From the NCBI RefSeq assembly GCF_032362555.1, contig NC_083536.1:9052001-9116000 (forward strand): 64,000 nucleotides of DNA, read 5' to 3'. Below are positions 9,374 to 18,422 of this stretch, piece after piece. The notes below the pieces were generated by a model. That model saw only the letters and a list, made by a program, of their open reading frames with translations, had not been told where the DNA came from and searched no databases. Position 1 is the first letter of the stretch, and every line of letters starts with the position of its first letter. The translations under genes and the position numbers were made by a program. This stretch comes from Amyelois transitella (taxonomy: Eukaryota; Arthropoda; Insecta; Lepidoptera; Pyralidae).

Positions 9374-9665
9374 AATTTATAGTTAATGGACTTAAATAAT
9401 TTACTAGTTCCAATGGTGGTTTTAAATCACCAAAACTATCAAAATATTTACAGTAATTAATATATTTAACGTAGGCTACCCAATGTGTTCCAGGATTGTC
9501 AGAACTATCTAAATTTAATATAGCACACTCAATTTTTTTTTGGTTTCCGAGGAAGAGTATCTCTCATATACACTCCGCGAAAGTAAGGAATATCAATAGC
9601 ATGTTCCATTATATCTAAATTGGTTAGTGCTCGTCTGGGTAGCCGCTTTTTCAGTTTTTTGAAGG
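9374..9665 (-). pseudogene. Polinton adenovirus-type protease, N-terminal part
   Basis: Minus-strand frame with LTNLDIMEHAIDIPYFRGVYMRD, interrupted by a one-base shift in a run of nine A/T (9533-9541), then continuing with NPGTHWVAY and CKYFDSFGDLKPP up to the LINE-A insertion. The His of GTHWVAY and the Asp of YFDSFG correspond to the catalytic His and acidic residue of adenain-type proteases; Gln and Cys are on the fragment at 4599-4704. No ATG precedes this frame after the stop of the upstream gene, which raises the possibility that the two were one polyprotein before a shift near 9670. Role in Polinton: capsid maturation. Confidence 0.65.
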
Positions 9666-10651
9666 ACTTAGATATAATCCTGCTCCCTTTTTATATGGTT
9701 TTATATACAAAGCCTTTCCTAAAGCAACAGATTCCATCATCTTGTTATGTCGTTTAGACTCTTCAAAGTTTTTCTGAGCTACTTTGTTATCATTTTCATA
9801 TTCATTATCTACACCACTATTGCCAGCCGCTCGTGATCCTAACAACAATTTTAATCGTTCTACCAGTTCGTTGGGATCATCCCAATAAACATAATCAGTA
9901 TATTTTTTTACTTTTTTCAGAAGTGGAATACCTTTTCCTTAAGGGAGACTTTCTACACTTGAAGTCATATTTTTTGAAAATTTAAATAAAGGCTTAATGA
10001 CATTAATGTATTTAAAACCTTTGTTACTGTTTATAGGTTTAGATGACTCATAATTACGTCGATGTGCATTAGTATCAATTAGTAACAATTTATAATTTTG
10101 CAAGTCCTCCTCTCTGACTTTTTCTAGATCAGGTTTCCTTTTAAATAGTAACTCTCGTAAACCATCTGTCTTCTTTAAAATTCGAGTTCCTATTTTCAGA
10201 ATGTTATCATTATCGAAAACACGAATATTGCCAAGCATTAGTTTTCCCCGCTCATGCCTAACTCCAAAAGGTATAGCATCCATTACTTCTGATGATGTAG
10301 ACCACGACAAAGTTTGACGATTACCTGGAGAAGACGCAATAGATTTGAACGAACCTTCACTGACATTATGATCTTCAGAAGGTGTGGAAATTAAAGTTTT
10401 GTTGTAATTATTAGGAAAGTCGCTTTCAGAAACAGTGTCATTCGATTCTTCATTGGATGATAGACGATGTACTTTCATTTTTACATTTTTCCCCAACAGA
10501 GGTGACGTAATTATTTTCATTCTCAACCCACTTGTCATTATTTTTATTGGCTATCAAATTAAGCGGATCAACAATAGGTTTGAAAATTTTCTCCAGTGCC
10601 ATATTATTTACGTTTTTTGTATCGTTAATCATCCCCACTTTTCTTTTAACA
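9651..10651 (-). pseudogene. Conserved Polinton protein of unknown function, main part
   Basis: Reading away from the LINE-C insertion, the frame gives VKRKVGMINDTKNVNNMALE then KIFKPIVDPLN, shifts frame between about 10550 and 10450, and continues with FGVRHERGKLMLGNIRVF, LRELLFKRKPDL, LLIDTNAHRRNY, an in-frame TAA at 9939-9941, VYWDDPNELVERLKLLLGS and a Lys/Gly-rich end (KPYKKGAGLYLSPSKN). I recognise this block from insect Polintons, where it sits upstream of the protease, but I do not assign a name. The first 18 codons are at 17261-17316 on the far side of LINE-C. At least one shift and one stop make it a pseudogene. Confidence 0.6.
10640..10651. repeat. Target-site duplication of LINE-C copy 1 (left)
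   Basis: TTTCTTTTAACA at 10640-10651 repeats exactly at 17261-17272. The pair brackets LINE-C plus everything nested in it and lies inside the Polinton gene, whose reading frame is restored across one copy. Confidence 0.8.
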
Positions 10652-10826
10652 TACATACATACATACATAAAATCATCCCTCTCGCCTCTTTCCCGGAGGG
10701 GTAGGCAGAGACTACCTCTTTCCACTTGCCACGATCTCTGCATACTTCTTTCGCTTCGTCCACATTCATAACTCTCTTCATACAAGCTCGGCGGTTTCGG
10801 GTACTTTTGACCTGACCCTTTACCAG
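10652..10826 (-). mobile_element. LINE-C copy 1, 3' end (RTE-like)
   Basis: Begins with a CATA-repeat tail (10651-10669). In translation it encodes a segment with NRRACMKRVMNVDEAKEVC and RDRGKWKEVVSAYPSGK, identical in pattern to the end of the second LINE-C copy at 54.5 kb. It breaks off at the left CAG of the Harbinger target site; the remainder of the element resumes at 15858. Confidence 0.8.
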
Positions 10827-11898
10827 CAGGCTTACTCTCGACTCGCAATGCCAATATCCAATGCCAATCTCAATGCAAGAAACGTCATTTGGCACTCTTG
10901 AATTTCACACTAGCGCCACATTGGGGCGAAATCGGGCGGATATTGAGTGAACTAATTAATATTGAGAATGTGTTCTGGAACTTGAGAATTCGGTACTCTT
11001 GAAGTCATTTTGACAGCTCGACATTGCGTTGAACTTGTGTTATTCTTGGATATTTATTGTGATAATCACAATAAGGAAATAGTAACTTTGTGAAAATTGC
11101 ATATACATTTTACTTGTAAAAAAGTGCATACAATGGCTCGTTTGGTGTTGCAAAGTGTAATTTTCAGTGATGCCTGTAGAAAGGATTTGCGACAAACGCG
11201 TAATTTGCGTAGGATTGCTCGGTACGCCGATAAAGCACTTGCTATGAGTGATGACGAATTTAAGCGAAATTATCGTGTCACCAAGGCATTGTTCCATTAT
11301 TTATATCAAGAGCTAAAACCCTTGATGCAAGCTCCTAAAAGAAGAAGTGATATCAGTACAAAATACAAGGTAATTTTGTTTTAAATTATGTGAGTAGGTA
11401 CTTTGTGTTAGTTTGTGATACAAACAAGTTTGCAAAGGTACCTAATTGCTTAAATAATTGGTTTTGGTCTACAGATACTAGTAGCACTTTCATTCTATGC
11501 AACTGGCAGCTACCAACGCCTAGTAGGATGTTCACTAGGTACTCCCATGTCGCAGCAATCAGTATCTCGGGCATTGAGGGATGTGACAGCAGCATTGAAT
11601 GACCCGACAATCCTGCATAAATACATAAAATTTCCTCAAACTGTTCCAGAACGCAATTTATTAAAAGAAGGTATGTAAATTGTGTTTAAGACATGACCAT
11701 TTATTTTATTTGGCAGATAAATGTGTGTTAATATCTGTGTTTGTTGTAGGTTTTATGAAAAATTTCGCATTCCTGGAGTAATAGGATGCATAGATGGAAC
11801 CCATGTGGCAATAGTACGTCCTGCTGAAAATTAAGAAAGATATTTTAACAGAAAACATTACCATTCAAGAAATGTATTAATAGTATGTATCCCTTTTA

Positions 11899-13221
11899 TA
11901 CATTCAGTCAGAAAAGTATCGGGAATGGATTATCTATTTATGGTTCCAAATTCAAATTTTTGTTTTTTTTGTTGTTGTTAGATTGGCACAACTGTTTTCC
12001 ATTTTGGCGCGGAGTTTGAGTTGCATCTGTTGTTTACATTAAATACAGTGCTATTTTTAGTTATATCATATCTAGTGTGTATTGCTAATTTCATAATGGA
12101 TAAAAACATCGAACAAAGAGTTTGTCTTAAATTTTGCATTGCCAATGGAATATCGTGTTCGGAGTCACTGAAAATGTTACAGAAGGCTTACGGTGAATCG
12201 ACTTTATCAAAAACTCGTGCTTATGAGTGGTACAAAGCGTTCAAAAGCGGTCGAGATGTGATGGAAGATTTGCCTCGCTCTGGTAGGCCATCAACGTCTG
12301 CAACTGAAGTTAACATCGCAAAAGTGAAGGAAATAGTGACTGAAAATCCTCATTCAACTTTGAGAGAGATAGCCACCGAACTTTCTGTATCTCACGAGTC
12401 GATCCGTACCATTTTAACTAATAATTTGGGTATGAAACATGTTGCCGCTCGGCTAGTCCCAAAAGACCTGAATTTTTTTCAAAAACTCAATCGCATGAGA
12501 GTCGCTGAGGACATGCTAGAACGAGTCAATTCCGACCCAACATTCATGAAAAGCATTGTTACTCGTGACGAGACGTGGGTTTACGAGTTTGACATGCAAA
12601 CTAGTCGACAAGCTTCGGAGTGGCGCCTTCCAACTGAACCGAAACCGAAAAAACCACGCCAAAGTCGTTCAAAAGTCAAAGTCATGTTGACTGTTTTCTT
12701 TGACTATCGCGGTGTTGTGCACTCGAAATTCTTGCCGGAAGGTCAAACGGTAAATAAGGAATATTATTTGAGTGTTATGCGGCGTTTAAGAGAGCAAATC
12801 CGACGAAAAAGGCCAGATTTGTGGAAAGAAAATTCTTGGATTTTGCACCATGATAATGCCTTCGCACAAGGCCATCATTGTGAACGAATTTTTAACCAAA
12901 CACTCAACAAATACCATCGAGCAACCACCATATTCACCAGATATGGCTCCAGCCGACTTTTTTCTTTTTCCTAAACTCAAATTACCACTTCGTGGCACCC
13001 GTTTTCAATCGGTAGAAGACATAAAAGAGAATTCGCGGCGAGAACTGACCTCAATTCCGGAAACAGCGTTTAAAAAATGTTTTGATGATTGGATTATTCG
13101 TTGGCGTAAGTGTATCGTTTCTAAAGGAGCATATTTTGAAGGGGATTAAATAAATTTGGATGAATAACAAACAGTTTGTGTATTATTGATCTTTTCCTGC
13201 TACTTTCTTGACAGAGTAGTA
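11899..13221 (+). mobile_element. mariner element with TA target duplication
   Basis: TA at 11899-11900 and 13220-13221 flanks a 1319-bp element (11901-13219). Its ends are imperfect inverted repeats: the left begins CATTCAGTCAGAAAAGTATC and the right, reverse-complemented, begins CTACTCTGTCAAGAAAGTAG. It sits inside intron 3 of the Harbinger transposase. Confidence 0.9.
12096..13149 (+). pseudogene. mariner transposase, one frameshift
   Basis: Starts at the ATG at 12096 (MDKNIEQRVCLKFC). The N-terminal helix-turn-helix region includes YEWYKAFKSGRDVMEDLPRS and STLREIATELSVSHESI. The catalytic triad is visible: TRDETWVYEF, then HHDNA, then SPDMAPADFF with 34 residues between the second and third Asp (D34D). 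A one-base deletion just after HHDNA at about 12865 moves the rest into another frame, which carries the third Asp and ends WRKCIVSKGAYFEGD. Total about 350 codons, the normal mariner size. Cut-and-paste transposase, inactive as it stands. Confidence 0.9.
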
Positions 13222-13290
13222 TGTTTATTACATAAATTCATAATAAGCTTATTTTATATTACAACTACTATATGTAGTGGTAATATAAAA

Positions 13291-13512
13291 TACTAGCTGA
13301 CCCGGCAAACGCTGTTTTGCCAATTATTTTTATATATTATATATTATTACGGAACCCTATTTTTTTCCAAAATAAAATATAGTCTATGTTACTTGTGGAT
13401 AATGTAGCTTTCGAATGGTGAAAGAATTTTTAAAATCAGTCCAGTAGTTTTTGAGCCTATTCATTACAACCAAACAAACAAAGTTTTCCTCTTTATAATA
13501 TTAGTGTAGATA
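13291..13512 (+). repeat. Interspersed repeat with LINE-like 3' tail, inside Harbinger intron 3
   Basis: Begins CTAGCTGACCCGGCAAACGC and ends TTTATAATATTAGTGTAGA, the end signature of a repeat class common in lepidopteran genomes (RTE- or SINE-derived by my recollection). No open frame. It fills most of the interval between the mariner and exon 4. Confidence 0.55.
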
Positions 13513-13650
13513 AATTAATAAATTAATATAAAATAAAAATACTATATTTATTTATTTTTAATTTATTTTTGTTACAGATCTGTGACGCGGACTTAAATAT
13601 ATTAAGTGTAGATGCAGCATTTGGAGGTGCATCACATATAGTAGATAGTT

Positions 13651-14608
13651 TTATCTGTCCAATGCTTCGGGTACAACAGCGGCAGAGGTGGAAGGCAGCT
13701 CTACCATAGATAATCTAGATGTTGGCAGGTCTATCATGGCTAAAACTGCATCAGACGTGGATGGCAAGATGGAGGGGCTAGACTGTAACAGGAAAAATAA
13801 ATAAAATTATTATAAAATCACTTAACTGAATTGTATTGATGAATGTCATTTTTATTTTTTAGTTCAGAGTTTAATTTTGTTAATGTTATTTTACTGATCA
13901 TAGACTTAATTCATGTAATTTTAACTGTACACTATTATTTTATTAAGCGTGTTAAAATAATCTATAGTGAATGCTTAATATAATGTTTGTAAGTTAATTG
14001 ACGTTGTTGTAGAAATGCAGCAGTGAAGCACCGCTTCTTCTTCACTTGCGCTTTGGAGGCGGTAGTAAACTTAGTTTTAAGTAAATTCTTGGTTTCTGAA
14101 TAAACAAATTTAATTTAACTTTTCATATTATTTTACTTACATTACTTTGGGGAGAGGGGTCTACTGCTATTCCCCTTGTGCCCGTGGCAAATGAGTCCCC
14201 ACCCATGACTGCCACTAGACGCTGTTCCAGCAACGACAGCTCTGGCACCACATCTATGCCACCTCTGGTGCGCCTCATGGACTGAGCCCTTTGTTGGCAG
14301 ACCTTATTAAGGGATGATTTTATTTCAGTCCAATACTGAAATGCATGAAAAGGAAATCATTATGATTTAGTATATATGCATGTAACTAATATAATAAATC
14401 TGTTTTAATGCTAGCTTACCTTAGCCCCAGCCTGCCCATCTTTGATAATCCCACCCAAGGCGTTAGTGGACTCAGCGAACTCCTGCCACTTTTTTCGAGT
14501 TTCCTGTTTGGCCTGCTGCGTAAGCAGAAGGCCTCGAGCAATTCCTGGATTTTTCTCCAGGAACTCCACTAACGCTGCCATTTGGTATTGTGTGGGTCTG
14601 TTTGCCAT
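13651..14608 (-). CDS. Harbinger SANT/Myb-like DNA-binding protein, three exons
   Basis: Exons 14420-14608, 14141-14335 and 13651-13782, joined by clean GT..AG introns on the minus strand. I chose the ATG at 14608 (MANRPTQYQMAALVEFLEKN); another in-frame ATG lies at 14632. Exon 1 contains the trihelix-like pattern ALVEFLEKN..W..F, exon 2 continues with YWTEIKSSLNKVCQQRAQS and exon 3 ends VVPEALDR. No stop or shift is seen across the exons, so this partner gene looks intact although the transposase is dead. In Harbingers this protein binds the termini and recruits the transposase. Confidence 0.75.
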
Positions 14609-14775
14609 TTCTGTAATAGTATGATACAGCATTACTAATATTTTTTTGCTTGAAGATCACTTGTGTACTAGTGACAATCGTTTTATAATAAATAAAAGTA
14701 TCAAAAACTTTAATAAGTGAAAAAATTACTTACCTTATGAGCGCCAAACTAAAACTTCTAAACCACAGTTTTAAA

Positions 14776-15419
14776 CAGTGTTGCCAACGACGTATCAAGC
14801 TCCCCACTAAAATCGACCTCTAAAACCACTAGAAATCCACTAAAAAAAGTCGGACCATCAAAAAAAAACACTAAATTTTCCATTAACTTTATTTCTGTTG
14901 TGTCGAAATTAGCATGAATGATGTCGCTGTTGGCGGATTAAGCGGCAAATATTAGATATTCAAATTAATCAGAATAAATAAATTGTTATAAGTTTAGTTA
15001 CAATTAAATAAAAATAAATGATGTTTAAAATAAATGTTTAAAACAATTCGTTACGATCATAAATTATAGTAAGTGGTTGACAATAAAAAGTAACAAAGCC
15101 CATTTGTTGTCGAATTCTCAGAGACATAAAGTATGAAATGAAATGTTGTGGTTTCTGGCCTGGATGCCGGTCCTCCTGAGCGTTGTACTCACTACTAAAT
15201 TGAAGGTTGGCAAATTATTGATTGATAAGTCTAGAAATTGAACTCCAACAACGATACGACTGGATTTTATAGGCGTTATTCCAACAATTTAAAAAAAAAA
15301 AACAAAATTCTTAAATTCCACTAGATAAATCCACTAGCCACTAAAACTCATATATGTCCGCTAAAAGGCAAGTCAAAACCACCAGATTTAGTGGAAATTC
15401 CACTAAGTTGGCAACACTG
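14776..15419. mobile_element. hAT-type MITE with 8-bp TSD
   Basis: Ends are the perfect inverted pair CAGTGTTGCCAAC (14776-14788) and GTTGGCAACACTG (15407-15419). GTTTTAAA is duplicated at 14768-14775 and 15420-15427. The 8-bp TSD and CAGTG-type ends indicate the hAT superfamily. The 644-bp interior has no coding potential but shows further inverted subterminal CCACTAAA/TTTAGTGG blocks. It sits in the 5' flank of the SANT gene. Confidence 0.85.
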
Positions 15420-15857
15420 GTTTTAAAATGTTATTTTATTGTTTTGTTTATTGTGAACTTTACATATAGGCACAGGAAAATACTCATACAGCCAAATACG
15501 CCGTTTGAAACATTTAATTTGATTATTTTTTGCCTTAAAGTTATTTATTAGTAAGAAATAAGCATTGTTAATAAAAATATCATTTAAAATTAATTATTTA
15601 CTTGAAAATTACTTAAATTTAATATTGTTTATCAAAGTTTTCATTCATTAATTCGTTCTATTTCTGTCGTAGACATGGTGATGTATGTCACTGTCATATT
15701 GACGTATAGTGGAATTGCCAAGGAAAACACAATAATGACACAATCGCAATACCAACTCAATCTCAAGATTAATGATTTCAAGAGTACCAAACTAAATTGC
15801 GATTGGAATTGGATTGCGACAGAATTGAGATTGAGATTGAGTTCGAGAGTAAGCCTG

Positions 15858-17258
15858 CAGGACGTCCTTAATTTGATCAAGATACGTTCGTCTAGGTCTT
15901 CCCACTCCGACCTTTCCCTCCACACTCTCCTTGTATATCTGCTTAGTCAACCTGCTTTCATTCATCCTCTCCACATGACCGAACCATCTTAACATACCCT
16001 TTTCTATTCCTGTAACTACATCTTCTTTCACATCACAACATTCCCTTATCACGCTGTTCCTTATCCTGTCACTCAATTTCACACCCATCATACTCCTTAA
16101 CGCTCTCATTTCCACTGCATTTATTCTGCTTTCATGCTTCTTTTGCCATACCCAACTTTCACTCCCATACATTAATGTCGGGACCAACACGCCCCTGTGC
16201 ACAGCCAGTCGAGCCTTTTTGGATAGTTTCTGACTGCTCATAAAGGCATGCAAAGCTCCATTCACCATGTTCCCCGCGTTCACTCTCCTTTCAATATCAC
16301 TATCATACTTGCCATCTGATGTAAACTTTGATCCTAGATATACAAACTCTTTCACTTGCTCCACTTTTTCTCCTCCAATCAAAATATTACATGCTGTCAT
16401 TTCTTTCTCCATTTCAAAAACCAGTGTTTTAATTTTACTTACGTTCACTTTCATTCCCTTCTCCTTTAAAGCCTCATGCATACAGTTTACCATCTCCTGT
16501 AACTCCTCCGCCGATGACGCCAGTATAACCTGATCGTCGGCATAGAGCAGACATTTGACGAGTAACTCATTCATCCTTAATCCACTTTCAGACTCTTTCA
16601 AATCTGTCAAACAGCTATCCATAAATAGGTTGAACAGCCACGGTGACGCAACACATCCTTGCCTAACGCCTTTCTCAATCTTAAACCACTCAGTGTGCGC
16701 TCCGTTTATCCTGACACAAGCACTCGAATCCTCATATAAGGATTTCAGTGCTCGTATTAAGAGACTGCTCACCCCATGCATAGAAAGTGCTGACCACAAT
16801 TCATTCCTCTCAACTCTGTCATAGGCCTTTTCCAGATCTACGAATGTGCAATAGACTTTTTGACTCTTGGCCAAAAACTTTTCGGCTATGCACCGCAAGG
16901 AAAAGACCTGATCAGTACATCCCATTCCCTTTCGAAATCCCGCTTGAGCATCCCATATTTTGTCATCAGTTTCATTCCTGACTCTATTAATCAATACCTT
17001 AGCATACAATTTGCCGACGACGCTAAGCAGGCTTATACCACGATAATTTTTGCAGTCCAGCTGTGACCCTTTTCCTTTGTAAAGTGGCACGATAACAGCC
17101 TTACACCAATCTTTTGGTACTCGGCCGCTTCTCCAACACAAATTGAAAAGGCAGTACAACTGACTAGCTACTACGCCTTTTCCTGCTTTAAGCATCTCGA
17201 CCGACACTCTATCACACCCAGCAGCCTTTCCCGCTTTCATACTCTTAAGTGCTTCCAC
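15858..17258 (-). pseudogene. LINE-C copy 1 reverse transcriptase, 5'-truncated
   Basis: Open frame of the RT region starting just inside the truncated 5' end (17260). Motifs in order: KAGKAAGCDRVSVEMLK, CKNYRGISLLSVVGKLYAKV, FVDLEKAYDRV, GVRQGCVASPWLFNLFMD and the catalytic YADDQVILASS. The C-terminal part has SWVWQKKHESRINAVEMRAL and RWFGHVERM. The endonuclease is missing (5' truncation). The frame ends at the Harbinger insertion in the QIKDVL region. Nearly the same sequence occurs at 54526-56100. RTE-like by motif style; clade not verified. Confidence 0.8.
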
Positions 17259-17260
17259 AA

Positions 17261-17316
17261 TTTCTTTTAACAGCTGCTGCTGACTTAACTATTTGTTTTT
17301 TAAATGTTTTTTCCAT
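17261..17316 (-). pseudogene. Start of the conserved Polinton protein (fragment)
   Basis: ATG at 17316 opens MEKTFKKQIVKSAAAVK and reaches the TSD of LINE-C. The next codons, in the same phase, are on the other side of LINE-C at 10651. The ATG lies 78 nt after the stop of the ATPase gene, so the two genes are adjacent and co-oriented. Confidence 0.7.
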
Positions 17317-17394
17317 TTTACTGCTTGATATTGTGTTCAGTCGCAGATCACACTTTAAAGTGACCCTACATTATCACTACATATATTAAGTATG

Positions 17395-18081
17395 TTAATC
17401 TAAAACTATAAAAGTGTCAAATGCTGACCTATAACATCCTTTGTTTTTATCACAATCCTTATTAATAACAAGATAACTAAAAGGCTTTTTCCAAACTTTT
17501 GAACACATTTCACGAAATTGATTCCATGACATATCAGACCCAACATGCTCATCATAAACATGTTTCAAATTAATGTCATCTTGTTTGAATAATACAATCA
17601 AATTGGAATTGTCTCTCACTAGTTGTTTAGGTATTTTTGTATATGTTTGATTAATATAAAAACAATCAATTTTCTTATGTCGACCCATAGCAAAATAATC
17701 TCTAATGCTGTTCTGATTTTCGCAAGCTACATCATCAAATATTATAATAGAATCAGGTAGCGCTTCGTGAGGACTCAAAATTTCACAATTGTGATTGTAT
17801 TTATGAAAGGTTGTACCAGAAACCATGTTCATAACTTTCTCTAAAAATAAGTATTTTGCTTGATATAAAGATTTTGAATAAATATATAAGTTACAAAATC
17901 GCGGACCATCTGTATGTAACAATAAACTTATTGCTAAGTTGGTTTTTCCACAATTTGATGGACCACAAACGATACAACGTATTGTGTTCGGCAGAAGGTT
18001 TCCGTGTCGTTTTGGTTCTTGTGATGAAGCAGGACAAATACAATCTAATTTTAGCGAGTCTTTTTGTTTCACAAATTTCAT
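17395..18081 (-). CDS. Polinton DNA-packaging ATPase (FtsK/HerA-A32-like)
   Basis: Uninterrupted 228-residue frame from the ATG at 18081. Walker A is GPSNCGKT (residues 40-47) and Walker B IIIFDD (112-117), followed by a conserved block with FYINQTYTKIPKQLVRD. The size and motif spacing fit the A32-type genome-packaging ATPases of Polintons and large DNA viruses. It is the only Polinton gene in the window without a visible lesion. It lies immediately upstream of the conserved Polinton protein. Expected role: pumping DNA into preformed capsids. Confidence 0.85.
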   Translation of the reverse strand: MKFVKQKDSLKLDCICPASSQEPKRHGNLLPNTIRCIVCGPSNCGKTNLAISLLLHTDGPRFCNLYIYSKSLYQAKYLFLEKVMNMVSGTTFHKYNHNCEILSPHEALPDSIIIFDDVACENQNSIRDYFAMGRHKKIDCFYINQTYTKIPKQLVRDNSNLIVLFKQDDINLKHVYDEHVGSDMSWNQFREMCSKVWKKPFSYLVINKDCDKNKGCYRSAFDTFIVLD

Positions 18082-18382
18082 TTCAAATTATTAGCATATG
18101 CTTAAACTCGTCTGCAGTACTCAACGAATTTGAGCGAAATGAATTTACGTTTAACGAATAAACACGTTTTATAATTTAACATGTAAAATCTTGTTGGTAG
18201 AACAGGAATCAGGAAAGTACAACAAAATAATGTTTGATGGTTAGAATGAATCATGTGTAAAAAGTGTGTTCGGTGTGTGATCTTTCCACGAGCTCGCGGG
18301 TGATTCTTATCAATTTTATAATTGATTCAGGTGAGTGCATTCGACTAATGTTTTGTGTTTAGAATGAATCGAATTTTGTTTA
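18082..18382. other. Sequence upstream of the ATPase, no gene identified
   Basis: About 300 nt between the ATPase start and the hairpin at 18383. AT-rich; I see no convincing ORF or inverted terminal repeat. A plus-strand CAGGTGAGT (about 18328-18336) resembles a splice donor, so a divergent leader exon is possible but unproven. Confidence 0.3.
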
Positions 18383-18422
18383 TTGGGAATTCTGGGACAC
18401 AAAAGTGTCCCAGAATTCCCAA
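18383..18422. repeat. Perfect 18-bp inverted repeat with AAAA loop
   Basis: TTGGGAATTCTGGGACAC (18383-18400), loop AAAA, then its exact reverse complement (18405-18422). It lies at the junction between Polinton-side sequence and the broken 3' side of LINE-H. Confidence 0.9.

Larger units (their letters stand above)
11133..13644 (+). pseudogene. HARBI1-like DDE transposase, introns visible, inactivated
   Basis: Four exon blocks with GT..AG junctions: 11133-11369, 11475-11670, about 11751-11882 and 13578-13644+. Exon 1 has LAMSDDEFKRNYRVTKALFH; exon 2 has SFYATGSYQRLVGCSLGTPM and SVSRALRDV; exon 3 has FRIPGVIGCIDGTHVAIVRP with the first catalytic Asp in IDGTH; exon 4 has CDADLNILSVDAAFGGASH. 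Defects: a one-base shift at the start of exon 3, a TAA after RPAEN, a mariner in intron 3, and loss of the remaining C-terminal region, where sequence passes straight into the end of the convergent SANT gene at about 13650. Confidence 0.8.
10827..15857. mobile_element. PIF/Harbinger DNA transposon with 15-bp TIRs and CAG target duplication
   Basis: CAGGCTTACTCTCGA at 10827-10841 is the exact reverse complement of 15843-15857. CAG is duplicated at 10824-10826 and 15858-15860. The second LINE-C copy shows the empty site with a single CAG (TTACCAGGAC at about 54667). Inside are two convergent genes, a DDE nuclease on the plus strand and a SANT/Myb-like protein on the minus strand, the usual Harbinger pair. 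The transposase is damaged, and a mariner and a hAT-type MITE have inserted, so this copy is not autonomous. Confidence 0.9.
3381..18382 (-). mobile_element. Polinton/Maverick (adintovirus-like) element, shredded by nested insertions
   Basis: Polinton sequence survives in three blocks: about 3381-4704, 9374-10651 and 17261-18382. Read right to left on the minus strand they give ATPase, a conserved Polinton protein, cysteine protease, minor capsid, a tiny ORF and the major capsid N-terminus, with small or overlapping gaps. The blocks rejoin in frame across readable TSDs: AATTTATA for the LINE-A insertion and a 12-bp TTTCTTTTAACA for LINE-C. No integrase, DNA polymerase B or terminal inverted repeats are seen in the window; the rest probably lies left of base 1. 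Multiple single-base shifts show it is dead. Confidence 0.8.

Noticed and set aside
10651-10669. CATACATA tract as possible CRISPR or satellite array
   Set aside because: Simple LINE tail; the same tail occurs at the other LINE-C copy. No spacers and a eukaryotic context.
10629-10895. Minus-strand 88-codon ORF with YVCMYVKRK-like repeats
   Set aside because: Joins Harbinger end, LINE-C tail and CATA repeat; an accidental frame across element boundaries.
15675-15992. 105-codon plus-strand ORF
   Set aside because: Spans the Harbinger terminus and antisense LINE-C; composition follows the minus-strand coding sequence.
16267-17066. Set of plus-strand ORFs duplicated at 55079-55878
   Set aside because: Conserved between two loci only because both are antisense to the LINE-C reverse transcriptase.
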